Below, one piece after another: positions 43,325-52,879 of a stretch of DNA of 64,000 bases; the first letter of the stretch is position 1, and each line of letters starts with the position of its first letter. A model generated the notes under the pieces. It ran no database searches, was not told where the DNA came from, and saw only the letters and a list, made by a program, of their open reading frames with translations. The DNA is taken from contig JACKPA010000001.1 of NCBI GenBank assembly GCA_024233865.1, positions 930,001-994,000 of the forward strand, in the 5' to 3' direction. Both the position numbers and the translations under genes were made by a program. This DNA comes from Leptospiraceae bacterium (GTDB lineage Bacteria > Spirochaetota > Leptospiria > Leptospirales > Leptospiraceae).

Positions 43325-43376
43325 TTGTAAAGTATTACAGACTTCCAGCCTGCGAGCACAGTCAAGATGACCGTGA
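43325..43376. repeat. Dispersed cloverleaf-like repeat, copy 2
   Basis: Outer arms AAAGTAT and ATACTTT enclose the hairpins CAGACT-TCC-AGCCTG and ACAGTCA-AGA-TGACCGT, each with one mismatch. It has the same two-hairpin plan as copy 1 at 14217-14272. It lies in the 213-bp divergent region upstream of a PP2C gene. Confidence 0.75.
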
Positions 43377-43526
43377 TACTTTATACAGATACCAGTATCT
43401 ATGTTTTGTGGATATTATAAAAACGAATGGAATTATAATTTGTTCTTGATAACTACTTTATACGTGAAATTGTAAATATATTAGACTGTCTTTCTATACC
43501 AATGCGGAATATTTTAAAATAGATAT

Positions 43527-44843
43527 ATGGAACTAAAATCAAACAAGAACTTATTTGATGACTTTATACTCTCTTTAGAACACAAATGGCTAAAAATTAT
43601 TCTGATTCTCGGAATTACCCTTGTACCTCTTTTTGGGCTTTTGGATTTGATTATAATGCCACAAGAAAAGCTTAGGTTGTTTTTATCGCTTAGATTTCTT
43701 GTTTCGGGAATTTTAATACTCCAATTGCTCCTCGTTTTAAAATTTGAATGGAAAAGAACCATAAAACTCCATGCATATTTTTTTACTTTTTTAGTCGGGA
43801 TTCTCATCAGTTTCATGACAACTCATTTGGGGGGATTTGAGTCGTCCTATTATGCCGGACTAAATCTGGTTTTAATTGCAGTGAATTTTTTCTTACCATG
43901 GGGAGCTTTGTATATTGGTTACAGCGGTTTGATCGTAATAGCCGGCTATGTTGGTTTAAATCTTGTCACAGACACAAACTGGGAAATGAAGTCTCTAATC
44001 AATAATATGTTTTTTATGTGTGCAACCGTTATAATCGCTGCAACCATAGGACATCATAAATTCAAACTAATTCGCTCCGAATTTGAATCTCGGATGGCTC
44101 TCTGGAGCGAGATGGAACTCGCCAAAAAAATACAAACCGTATTACTTCCGGAAAATACGATCATGAACGGCTATGAAATTATAGCCAATATGCTACCAGC
44201 CACTGAAGTTGGAGGTGACTACTATGAGTTTATTGATTCTAAAAAAGATGGCATTAGCTGGGTTTTGATTGGAGATGTTTCCGGTCATGGCGTTTCCGCT
44301 GGTTTGGTTATGATGATGGCCCAGACGGCAATTTCTTCTTTTATAGATAAAGAGCCAACCATAGAACCTTCCGTTTTGCTAACTTATTTGAACAATATTC
44401 TAAAGAAAAATATTTCCAGATTGGGAGATGATAGATACCTGACACTAACTGCTCTCAGATTGGAAAAATCTTCGGTTGTCTTTTCTGGGAAACACCAAGA
44501 CATCCTGATTTTTAGAAAAAAAACCGGAATTGTGGAAAGAATCAAAACTCGTGGTTTTTGGATTGGTTTGATTGAAAATTTGGAAAAAGTTCTTTATAAT
44601 GATACCTTTGAAGTAGAGGAAGGAGACGTTGTGCTTCTTTATACCGATGGAATTGTCGAATTAGCAAACTCCCAAGGAGAAATGTATGACATGGACAGAT
44701 TGATAAATATTTTTCAGGCTGCTTGCCAGACTTCCATTGAGCTAAAAGAATGTTTTGGGAAAATCATGAAAAATATTCTTGCTTTTAGCGATAAACAAGA
44801 AGATGATATAACCATGGTTTTGATAAAAAAGCACCTAGCTTAA
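43527..44843 (+). CDS. Six-helix membrane PP2C (SpoIIE/RsbU-type) phosphatase
   Basis: 438 aa. About six membrane helices span residues 20-175 (IILILGITLVPLFGLLDLII, FFLPWGALYIGYSGLIVIAGY, MFFMCATVIIAATIG), followed by a coiled linker (MALWSEMELAKKIQTVLLPE) and a PP2C domain with TEVGGDYYEF, GDVSGHGVSAGL, LLYTDGIVEL and EDDITMVLI, so catalytic metal ligands are present. It is the third SpoIIE-type phosphatase in the window, with a membrane sensor part different from that of 5623-6789. A likely target class is STAS proteins such as the one at 37469-39418 (inference). Confidence 0.88.
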   Translation: MELKSNKNLFDDFILSLEHKWLKIILILGITLVPLFGLLDLIIMPQEKLRLFLSLRFLVSGILILQLLLVLKFEWKRTIKLHAYFFTFLVGILISFMTTHLGGFESSYYAGLNLVLIAVNFFLPWGALYIGYSGLIVIAGYVGLNLVTDTNWEMKSLINNMFFMCATVIIAATIGHHKFKLIRSEFESRMALWSEMELAKKIQTVLLPENTIMNGYEIIANMLPATEVGGDYYEFIDSKKDGISWVLIGDVSGHGVSAGLVMMMAQTAISSFIDKEPTIEPSVLLTYLNNILKKNISRLGDDRYLTLTALRLEKSSVVFSGKHQDILIFRKKTGIVERIKTRGFWIGLIENLEKVLYNDTFEVEEGDVVLLYTDGIVELANSQGEMYDMDRLINIFQAACQTSIELKECFGKIMKNILAFSDKQEDDITMVLIKKHLA

Positions 44844-44931
44844 ATTAACGTGAATTTCGGTAATAAGTTTTTCTAGGAATTTCTGTATTGCTGCACTCGG
44901 GGATAGAAAATCATTCGAATCAAGGTATAAA

Positions 44932-47178
44932 ATGCAAGAACTAAAAGAAAAGCTGTTTGGCGATTTGGATTTTCAAAGTCTTCTTTCAAAGAAAGATTTC
45001 AAAGAAGATAGTGTCCGAGAAGTTATCATTCTACCCATTTTGAAAGAGCTGGGTTATAATGAAGCAAATATTGTAAGGAGCAAAACGTTACAACATCCTT
45101 TTTTGAAAGTGGGTAGCAATAAAAACATTCCCATTAAACTAATTCCGGACTATCTTTTGATGATAGAAAAAAATTGTGCCTGGGTTTTGGATGCAAAAGC
45201 ACCAAGTGAAAACATAGACGATTTCAATCATATCGAACAAGTTTACTCATATTCAACACATCCGGAAATCAGAAGCACGTATTTCGCCTTATGCAACGGA
45301 TTGGAATTTTCCCTTTACAGAAGAGAATCCACAAACAAACCGATACTACGATTTCATCTAAATGAAATGGAATACCACTGGGAAAGTTTGAAAAGATATC
45401 TTTCACCCAATAGCTTTCAGGTAGGCAAAAACTTTGTTTATGACACCTATAGTAGTCGAGCACAAACTGAATTTGATTATGCAAACAGACCCCTTTTGGA
45501 TGAGATTCCTGTCAAAAAGCAACAAGCCAAACGACACTTTGGTGTGCATGGATACTTTACCAAACACACTTGGAATGTAGTTGCGGAATACATAAAAAAT
45601 TTCACAAAACCGGGAGATTTGGTGTTGGACCCTTATGGTGGAAGCGGAGTAACCGCCATTGAAGCTATGATGAACAACCGAAAAGCTATCAACATTGACA
45701 TAAATCCTATGGCTGTGTTTATTGTAGAGGCTTCTGTTGCTCCCGTAATTTTGAGTGAATTATCGGATACGTTTTTAAAGGTAAAAGAAGAATATGAGAA
45801 AAAAGAGCCAAAAACAAAAAAAGCCATAGCGGAAGCACTAAAGACTTATCCTTATCCGAAAGGGTTTAAACTACCAAAAGGCTCAGACGTAGATACGATT
45901 GAAAAGCTATTCAGCAGAAAGCAACTTGCTCAACTCGCAGTTTTAAAGTCAATTATCTTAAAGGTTAAAAATAAAAACATACGAAAATCTCTACTTTTGG
46001 CTTTCTCCAGCACGATAACAAAAATTAACTTAACCTACCATAATTCAAGTAGTAGAGATGAAAACGCTGGAAATGCAGCTCCATTTGCCTATTACAGATA
46101 TAGAGTTGCAAAAGAGGAAATAGACTTAAACGTTTCCAATACTTTTGAAACCAAATACAAAAAGGTTTTTGCAGCCAAACGAGAGATGCAGTATTATATC
46201 AATGAAAAAAAGATCTCTGACATTAATATTTTGAAAGGATCGGCAACTGACTTAAAAGGAATTTCAAAAGAAAGCGTAGACTACATTTACACAGATCCAC
46301 CTTATGGAAAAAAAATTCCATACCTTGACCTATCCGTCATGTGGAATTCATGGCTAGACTTGAAGGTGACAAAAGAAGACTATTCTTTGGAAGCCATCGA
46401 AGACGGAAAAATGGACAAGTCCAAAGAAGAATACAATAAGCTCATCTCCGAGAGTATCCGAGAGATGTACCGTGTTTTGAAGTTTGACAGATGGTTATCT
46501 TTTGTTTTTGCCCACAAAGACCCCGAATTTTGGCATCTGATAGTAGAAACTGCGGAAGGTTGCGGTTTTGAATACATGGGAGCATCACCTCAAAAGAACG
46601 GTCAAACGAGTTTCAAAAAGAGGCAAAATCCCTTCACGGTCTTATCCGGTCAGTTGATCCTCAACTTTCGGAAGGTTCACAATCCCAAAGCCATTATGAA
46701 AGCGAATTTGGGAATGGACATTGCTCAAGTGGTGATGCAAACGATAGAAGGGATTATAGCCAAGTTTAACGGAGCTACCATAGAACAGATCAACGATGAA
46801 TTGATCATCAAAGGATTGGAATTGGGTTTCTTGGACTTGTTAAAAAAGGAATACAGTGATCTAACTCCCATACTCCTTGAAAATTTTGATTATCACGAAG
46901 ACTCGGAGATATTCACCATCAAAAAGGATACAAGGTTCAAGACTCATATTGATGTAAAACTTAGGATACGATACTATTTGATCAGCTATTTGAGAAGGAT
47001 GGAAAGGGAAAAGAAAAATCCTCATTTTGATGAGTTGGTGCTTTATATATTACCCTTGCTAAAAAACGGAATTACTCCGGAAAATCAAACCATACTAAGC
47101 GTTTTGGAGGATATTGCTGAAAGAGTCGGAAAAGACAACTGGCGGCTCAAACAAGTTGGACAAATATCTTTGTTTTAA
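44932..47178 (+). CDS. Fused PD-(D/E)XK nuclease and DNA methyltransferase
   Basis: 748 aa. The N-terminal domain (about 1-150) resembles HsdR_N-like nucleases: IPDYLL with D73 and VLDAKAP with D87 and K89 form a PD...DxK motif. An AdoMet methyltransferase follows: HGYFTKHTWNVV, motif I LDPYGGSGVTAIEA (D233), and motif IV YTDPPYGKKIPYLD (455-458) after about 220 residues, an alpha-like order for amino-methylating enzymes. The C-terminal 170 residues may help recognition. Both activities on one chain recall type IIG restriction-modification enzymes, although a helicase is absent. No separate restriction gene is adjacent. Confidence 0.8.
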   Translation: MQELKEKLFGDLDFQSLLSKKDFKEDSVREVIILPILKELGYNEANIVRSKTLQHPFLKVGSNKNIPIKLIPDYLLMIEKNCAWVLDAKAPSENIDDFNHIEQVYSYSTHPEIRSTYFALCNGLEFSLYRRESTNKPILRFHLNEMEYHWESLKRYLSPNSFQVGKNFVYDTYSSRAQTEFDYANRPLLDEIPVKKQQAKRHFGVHGYFTKHTWNVVAEYIKNFTKPGDLVLDPYGGSGVTAIEAMMNNRKAINIDINPMAVFIVEASVAPVILSELSDTFLKVKEEYEKKEPKTKKAIAEALKTYPYPKGFKLPKGSDVDTIEKLFSRKQLAQLAVLKSIILKVKNKNIRKSLLLAFSSTITKINLTYHNSSSRDENAGNAAPFAYYRYRVAKEEIDLNVSNTFETKYKKVFAAKREMQYYINEKKISDINILKGSATDLKGISKESVDYIYTDPPYGKKIPYLDLSVMWNSWLDLKVTKEDYSLEAIEDGKMDKSKEEYNKLISESIREMYRVLKFDRWLSFVFAHKDPEFWHLIVETAEGCGFEYMGASPQKNGQTSFKKRQNPFTVLSGQLILNFRKVHNPKAIMKANLGMDIAQVVMQTIEGIIAKFNGATIEQINDELIIKGLELGFLDLLKKEYSDLTPILLENFDYHEDSEIFTIKKDTRFKTHIDVKLRIRYYLISYLRRMEREKKNPHFDELVLYILPLLKNGITPENQTILSVLEDIAERVGKDNWRLKQVGQISLF

Positions 47179-47220
47179 GCGGTAATACAATTGATTCAAA
47201 TTTAAAGGAATAGAAAGTTT

Positions 47221-48525
47221 ATGGGAAAGTGGACAGAAAAGGATATTCTATCTTTATCTCCGGATGAATCTTCCACTAAAAATGCAAAGAACTTGCTTGG
47301 TTTTTCCAAATGGAAAAATTTAGGTTATAACAAAAGGTCACTCTGGGGAGAATGTCAAGGAAGTGGGAGTAAACCCTATCTAACCCAGATAGATTTGCAA
47401 GAAACTTCGTTTAAGTGCTCCTGTCCTAGCCGTAAGTTTCCTTGTAAACACGGACTTGCTCTGTTCTTGCTTTATGCAAATAATGAAAAAAATTTTTCTG
47501 AAAAAAATCCACCTAGCTGGGTAAGCGATTGGATTGACAAAAAAGAAAGCAGAGAGAAGAAAAAATCAGAGCCTTCCAAAAAATCCGTAGATGAAAAAGC
47601 CCAGGCAAAAAGGGTCGAGCAAAGAGAAGCTAAAGTAAAAACAGGAATAAATGAAGTAGAATTATGGATCAAAGATTTGATTCGCAATGGGCTTAACTCT
47701 CTTCCGGAAAAGCAAAATGAATTTTGGCGTTCCATTTCGCAAAAGACGATCGATGCCCAAGCACCAGGACTTTCTAATTTTTTAACCAAACTGGGAAATA
47801 TCAATTATGCCTCTGATTCTTGGCAGACGGAACTTTTGGAATCTCTTTGTAAAATCCATTTGATTGTACAAGGCTTCAAGAATATCGAAACCCTACCCAA
47901 AGGTCTGCAAAGTGATATCCAAACTTTGATTGGTTGGACTTTAAAACAGGAAGACCTAAAGGCAGCAAGTGGTATCTCGGATGAATGGCTGGTTTTAGGA
48001 AGACAGCAAGAGATCGAGCAGGATTTAACCGTTCAATACAATTGGCTTTTTGGGGAAAACTCCAAACAGTATGCTTTGGTGTTAAACTTTGCCTATAAAA
48101 ACCAACCGATTGACCTAAATCTTGTGCCTGGAACAAAACTAAAAGCCGAACTTGTTTATTTTCCTTCTAATTATCCGATGCGAGCTGTCTTAAAAGAGGT
48201 AAAAGAGACTCTTGAATTTCGGAAAGTTTCCGGATTTCAGAATTGGCAGGAAATGCTAGAACACTATTCTGATGCTTTATCACATTATCCTTGGATTACC
48301 AAATTACCGATTTTAGTTCAAAACTTAACTCCGTATTTGGACGTAGAAAATCGAATTTTGGTCGATCAAAAAAAGAATTTTGTTAAGATAGCTAATAGTT
48401 TTACAGCTCATTGGACAGTAGTGGCTTGTAGCGGAGGTAAACCTTTGGACTTTTTTTTGGTTTATGAAGGTGGCTTTGTAACACCTTTGGGTGTCTGGAT
48501 TGATGATTTGTATATGGTTTTATAA
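47221..48525 (+). CDS. SWIM zinc-finger protein
   Basis: 434 aa. The SWIM motif CxCx(n)CxH is seen as FKCSCPSRKFPCKHGLAL (about 62-80), preceded by a conserved LWGECQGSGSKPY. A charged linker and a C-terminal alpha/beta region follow, ending GGFVTPLGVWIDDLYMV. SWIM domains bind DNA or protein. It is followed 2 nt later by a DUF5691 gene, a pairing that elsewhere commonly occurs with MoxR ATPase and vWA genes; those are absent here. Confidence 0.82.
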   Translation: MGKWTEKDILSLSPDESSTKNAKNLLGFSKWKNLGYNKRSLWGECQGSGSKPYLTQIDLQETSFKCSCPSRKFPCKHGLALFLLYANNEKNFSEKNPPSWVSDWIDKKESREKKKSEPSKKSVDEKAQAKRVEQREAKVKTGINEVELWIKDLIRNGLNSLPEKQNEFWRSISQKTIDAQAPGLSNFLTKLGNINYASDSWQTELLESLCKIHLIVQGFKNIETLPKGLQSDIQTLIGWTLKQEDLKAASGISDEWLVLGRQQEIEQDLTVQYNWLFGENSKQYALVLNFAYKNQPIDLNLVPGTKLKAELVYFPSNYPMRAVLKEVKETLEFRKVSGFQNWQEMLEHYSDALSHYPWITKLPILVQNLTPYLDVENRILVDQKKNFVKIANSFTAHWTVVACSGGKPLDFFLVYEGGFVTPLGVWIDDLYMVL

Positions 48526-48527
48526 AA

Positions 48528-50057
48528 ATGAAAGAAATGGAAGAATTCATAAAAGTTGCCGTTATTGGAACGGCTAGTTATTCTCTGGGTAAAAATTTGT
48601 CGTTACCAAAATCTATAAATGAGCTTATTGGTTCCATACGAGCAAAGAGTAACGATGAAGAAAATGTGTTTTTGAGTTCAGCCTCTGTTGTAATGAGTTA
48701 TAAAAAAGCCGGAAGGTTGCTCCCTATTCTCAGAGAAGAAATAAAGCAAAGTGAAAAAGAAACCAAAAAAATTTGTCCGTTGGATTTCTCGAAGGCGTTG
48801 CAGTCTATTTTAAACAATCACTGGGATTCTCTTTTGGAATTATGGTTAGACAGATGTAATTCCTTCGATATGGTTGTTTCACCGGAATTTTTACCCGAAT
48901 TGTTAGAACTTGGTAAAACGAATCCAAAATTACATGACAGATTGCAAAAAGTAATCGGAAATCGGGGACAATGGCTTGCTAGTTTTAACGAACAATGGAG
49001 CTATGTTTTCCCCATTCAAGATGAATCTTTATGGGAAATCGGAAAGTTAGAAGAAAGAAAAATGTTGCTTCGTTACGTGAGGAAAAATGATTCCAAAAAA
49101 GCGAGAGAACTACTTGAAAAAACATGGTCAGAAGAAGACCTGAATACTAAGATCACTTTTCTTCCTTATTTGTCTGAGAATCTTTCTCTGGAAGATGAGC
49201 CTTTTTTGGAAAAGGTTTTGAAAGAAAAAAGTAATAAAACGTGGGAAGTCGCCTTTAATCTATTGAAGAGCTTACCGGATTCAAAATTAGTAAATCGATC
49301 TTGGGAAATTCTTTCCTCTATAATAAGAGTAGCTCAAAAGAAGTCTATTTTACAAAGTTCTAAAATCCAAATTGAATTTAACTTACCGGATTCCTTTGAT
49401 AAAGAAATCAAAGAATTAAACTTTAGGATTGGAAATCGTAAAGGTTATACAAAAGAGGAAAATTTCTTGTTTGAATTAATAGCTCTTATACCTCCAAGCA
49501 AGTGGAAAAGTGTATACAACATCACCGCAGAAAAATTACTACCAGAAATCCAAAAAAGCAAAAACAATAAAAAGTATTTGGAAGCCTTTATGGAAGCTAC
49601 TATCCTTCACCAAGACAAAGATTGGGCTGAGTATATTATTTCTTGTCAAAAAAGTAGCGAATACTATAGGGCAAAATTATTCAATAGTATTCCTTTTGAT
49701 AGAAGAGAAAATTACATTTTGGACATTTTACGCAAGGAAAAAATCGGAACTTATGATACATGGTTTTTTAGCATTTTAGAAGAATATTCCGATTTATGGT
49801 CTCTTGAATTTAGCTTGGAAATATTTTACTTTTTAGCCATGTTAAACAAAATGCCAGAAAAAAAATACTTACAAGGAATTGCCGTTTGTATTCATAAAGG
49901 TATGGCAGAAGAAATTAAGGACAAGAAGTATTTCAACCAACTTTCCAAACAAGACCAAAACTCTATTGAGCAAAATAAATTTTTTGAAGAAATGAGTTAT
50001 GAGATGGAGAGGATAATTCGAATAAGGGAAAAAATTGTACATAATATAGGTTGTTAA
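48528..50057 (+). CDS. DUF5691 family protein, SWIM partner
   Basis: 509 aa, cytoplasmic. The N-terminus (MEEFIKVAVIGTASYSLG, then SSASVVMSYKKAGRLLP) matches the DUF5691 pattern of a short conserved AVIGT box followed by an Ala/Tyr helix. The rest is alpha-helical, HEAT-like (LLRYVRKNDSKKARELLEKTW), with acidic pairs. Function is unknown; adjacency to SWIM proteins across bacteria suggests a shared complex. Its TAA overlaps the next ATG by one base. Confidence 0.75.
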   Translation: MKEMEEFIKVAVIGTASYSLGKNLSLPKSINELIGSIRAKSNDEENVFLSSASVVMSYKKAGRLLPILREEIKQSEKETKKICPLDFSKALQSILNNHWDSLLELWLDRCNSFDMVVSPEFLPELLELGKTNPKLHDRLQKVIGNRGQWLASFNEQWSYVFPIQDESLWEIGKLEERKMLLRYVRKNDSKKARELLEKTWSEEDLNTKITFLPYLSENLSLEDEPFLEKVLKEKSNKTWEVAFNLLKSLPDSKLVNRSWEILSSIIRVAQKKSILQSSKIQIEFNLPDSFDKEIKELNFRIGNRKGYTKEENFLFELIALIPPSKWKSVYNITAEKLLPEIQKSKNNKKYLEAFMEATILHQDKDWAEYIISCQKSSEYYRAKLFNSIPFDRRENYILDILRKEKIGTYDTWFFSILEEYSDLWSLEFSLEIFYFLAMLNKMPEKKYLQGIAVCIHKGMAEEIKDKKYFNQLSKQDQNSIEQNKFFEEMSYEMERIIRIREKIVHNIGC

Positions 50058-52813
50058 TGAATAAATCCGTAAGAAAATTTGTTTTTCTAAATATTTTAGC
50101 TTTCCTATTTTACTATTGTTCTGGAAGGTTAAGTTTAAATTTATCCTCTTTGGACGGGTATAGTACTCCCATTTGGCCCCCAGCAGGTATTGCTCTTGCG
50201 TTAATTTTAATATTTGGAAAAAAAGTTTGGTTTGGTCTTTTTATAGGAGCTTTTTTTTGCAATACAAATAGTGTGACTTTCGAAAATGGTTTTTATAAAT
50301 TTATCATTTTCAATTTCCATAATCTAATAGTTGCATTTGGAAATTCCATACAAGCACTCATTGCCGCATGTTTTTTAAAACGATTTGCTAAATTTCCCAA
50401 TTCTTTATGTTCACAAAATGAAATTCTTTCTTTTTTCTTTTATGCGGGTCCAATAGCTTGTTTCTGTGCTTCCGTAATTGGGACGATCACGCTTTTATTA
50501 AAAAATATTATATCAAAAAATGAATTTTTATTTTCATGGTTTACCTGGTGGCTTGGTGATACAATCGGAGTTATAATTTTTACTCCAATATTATTTATTT
50601 TATGGAATAGCTTTAAGCGAAAAGAAAGTATCTCAAGAACAATTATTGTCTTTATAGGATTTTGTATTACTTTTATTTGTACAATAACTATATTCTTAAT
50701 CACAAAAAACTGGGAAAGATCCGATTTATACACACAACTCAAGAACGATACACTAAATATAGGTAGTTCCATTGAAATCAGCCTCGAAGAAAATATTCGT
50801 ACGTTAAAAATACTAAGTAATTTTATATCATTAAGCCCTAACCTTGACCACCTAAAGTTTGAAAGGTTTGCAGATGGCATAATACGTGATTCTAAATCCG
50901 TTATTGCTTTATCATGGAATCCTTATATATCGAATAAGGAACGAGAAATATATGAAAAAAAATTAAATGCGACTTATCCTACACAAAAATGGATTAGCAC
51001 ACGAAATAATAAAGGTGAACTAATAAAATCTCCGGAAGAAAAAGAGTACGTTTTTGTACAATATGTGGTTCCTTTTTCTTCTAATAAGGCTGCAGTAGGG
51101 TACAATATATGGTCCAACCTTACAAGGCAAAAAGCATTAAAAAAAGCTATGCGCGAAAATAAAACACAAATTACAGAAAGAATAAAATTAGTTCAAGAAA
51201 CGAATGACAGTTATGGAGTTCTTATTTTCCATCCCGTTAGAACAGTTAATAAAATACTTGGGTTTTCGACAGCTGTTATACAAATTCCATCCTTAATAGA
51301 AGAAGCACTTAAAGGGATTGCATTTGATAAATTATGTTTGAAATTGCAAGACACTAGTGCACAAGAAAATTTGATTGAATTAAATTGTAATAATTCAATT
51401 GTTAACTTAAAAAAAGAATTTACTGAAAACTACAAAATTTTAGGCATAACCAGAGAATGGGAAGTACAAATTATTCCTACGGAAGAGTATGTTAGAACTT
51501 ATATTGGTAAATCGTCTTATATAGTTCTGCTTATCTCTAGTTTAATCACAGGTTTATTTGGAATATTAATTTTAATAATTACAGGGAGAGAAATTGCCAC
51601 TCAAAAGGTTGTAGAAGAAAAAACTCATCAACTCAAAGAATCAAATCGAGTAAAATCAGAATTCCTTGCTAATATGAGTCATGAAATTAGAACCCCTATG
51701 AACGGAGTTCTTGGAATGCTCTATTTGTTAGAAAAAACACCCCTCAATTTAGAACAAAGTGATTATGTTTCTAATGCAAAACATTCTATCGTATCCTTAT
51801 TAGGTATTATAAATGATATTTTAGATGTTTCCAAATTAGAAAAAAATAAATTAGAAATAAAGCCATACAATCTGGAACTTTTTCGCTTTATGAATGAGAT
51901 AGATTCTCTTTTTAGAATCGAAGCTGATAAGAAAAAATTATCATTAAACGTAACATTACCTAAAGATGATATTCCTTTTTTTGTTGATGGCGATCGTCTT
52001 CGACAAATTTTGATAAATTTGATAGGCAATGCCTTTAAATTTACTTTTGAAGGAAGTATTTCTGTTATTGTTTCTAAAGAAATAATTGATAAACCGTATT
52101 TAAAATTTATAATAAAAGACACAGGAGTTGGTATTTCCGAGGCAGATCAAGATAAAATTTTTGATCGATTTATTCAAGTGGAAAACTCAAGGAATAAAAA
52201 ATTTGAAGGTTCTGGTCTTGGATTGTATATTTGTAAACAATTACTAACTTTGATGGATGGTTCCATTTCTTTGGAAAGTCAATTGGGTTTAGGCTCAAGC
52301 TTTACTTTTTTCATACCACTAAAAGAAATAATCATTCCGGCACCTCCTTCAGACCCGGGTAATTTGAAAAAGAGTAGTGGTAAAAAATTAATTCATAAAC
52401 AATTAAATATTTTAGTGGCTGAGGATAATAAGGTAAACCAGATGTTTATAAAAAAAATCTTAGAAAAAAATCAACATATTGTAACCCTTGCTCTAAATGG
52501 TAAAAAAGTAATTGAAATATTAGAGGAATATGAAAAAGAGAATCAAAAATATTTTCATTTGATTTTAATGGATATACAAATGCCAGAAATGGACGGCTTA
52601 ACTGCAACTAAATTAATAAGAGAGAATCCTTTTCATAAGGATTTACCTATTGTTGCTCTTACCGCCAATTCAATGAAATCACAAATTGAGGAATATTTAG
52701 CTAGTGGAATGGATGATTGTACAACAAAGCCAATTATTCCCGAAAAGTTATTTTTGACCATAGCAAATCTATTAAATGTTCCCTTAGAAACAATATTTAA
52801 CGACAAAGTTTAA
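50057..52813 (+). CDS. MASE1-CHASE hybrid histidine kinase with receiver
   Basis: 918 aa from the ATG at 50057, which overlaps the upstream stop as TAATG; a TTG two codons earlier is less likely. MASE1-type membrane domain (about 10-210, SSLDGYSTPIWPPAGIALAL), CHASE sensor domain (about 225-440, ALSWNPYI, YVVPFSSNKAAVGYNI), a further helix (about 490-510), HisKA with FLANMSHEIRTPMNGVLGML, HATPase (LIGNAFKFTFEG, DTGVGISEAD, GSGLGLYICK) and a C-terminal receiver (VAEDNKVNQ, LMDIQMPEMDG, ALTANS, TKPI). It should sense an external ligand and pass phosphate internally to the receiver; the output partner is unknown. Confidence 0.92.
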   Translation: MNKSVRKFVFLNILAFLFYYCSGRLSLNLSSLDGYSTPIWPPAGIALALILIFGKKVWFGLFIGAFFCNTNSVTFENGFYKFIIFNFHNLIVAFGNSIQALIAACFLKRFAKFPNSLCSQNEILSFFFYAGPIACFCASVIGTITLLLKNIISKNEFLFSWFTWWLGDTIGVIIFTPILFILWNSFKRKESISRTIIVFIGFCITFICTITIFLITKNWERSDLYTQLKNDTLNIGSSIEISLEENIRTLKILSNFISLSPNLDHLKFERFADGIIRDSKSVIALSWNPYISNKEREIYEKKLNATYPTQKWISTRNNKGELIKSPEEKEYVFVQYVVPFSSNKAAVGYNIWSNLTRQKALKKAMRENKTQITERIKLVQETNDSYGVLIFHPVRTVNKILGFSTAVIQIPSLIEEALKGIAFDKLCLKLQDTSAQENLIELNCNNSIVNLKKEFTENYKILGITREWEVQIIPTEEYVRTYIGKSSYIVLLISSLITGLFGILILIITGREIATQKVVEEKTHQLKESNRVKSEFLANMSHEIRTPMNGVLGMLYLLEKTPLNLEQSDYVSNAKHSIVSLLGIINDILDVSKLEKNKLEIKPYNLELFRFMNEIDSLFRIEADKKKLSLNVTLPKDDIPFFVDGDRLRQILINLIGNAFKFTFEGSISVIVSKEIIDKPYLKFIIKDTGVGISEADQDKIFDRFIQVENSRNKKFEGSGLGLYICKQLLTLMDGSISLESQLGLGSSFTFFIPLKEIIIPAPPSDPGNLKKSSGKKLIHKQLNILVAEDNKVNQMFIKKILEKNQHIVTLALNGKKVIEILEEYEKENQKYFHLILMDIQMPEMDGLTATKLIRENPFHKDLPIVALTANSMKSQIEEYLASGMDDCTTKPIIPEKLFLTIANLLNVPLETIFNDKV

Positions 52814-52879
52814 AATTACCCTCCTAATAACTGGACCGCTTTTTACTCAAACCTCGCTATAAGAAAAATCAAGTTCACG

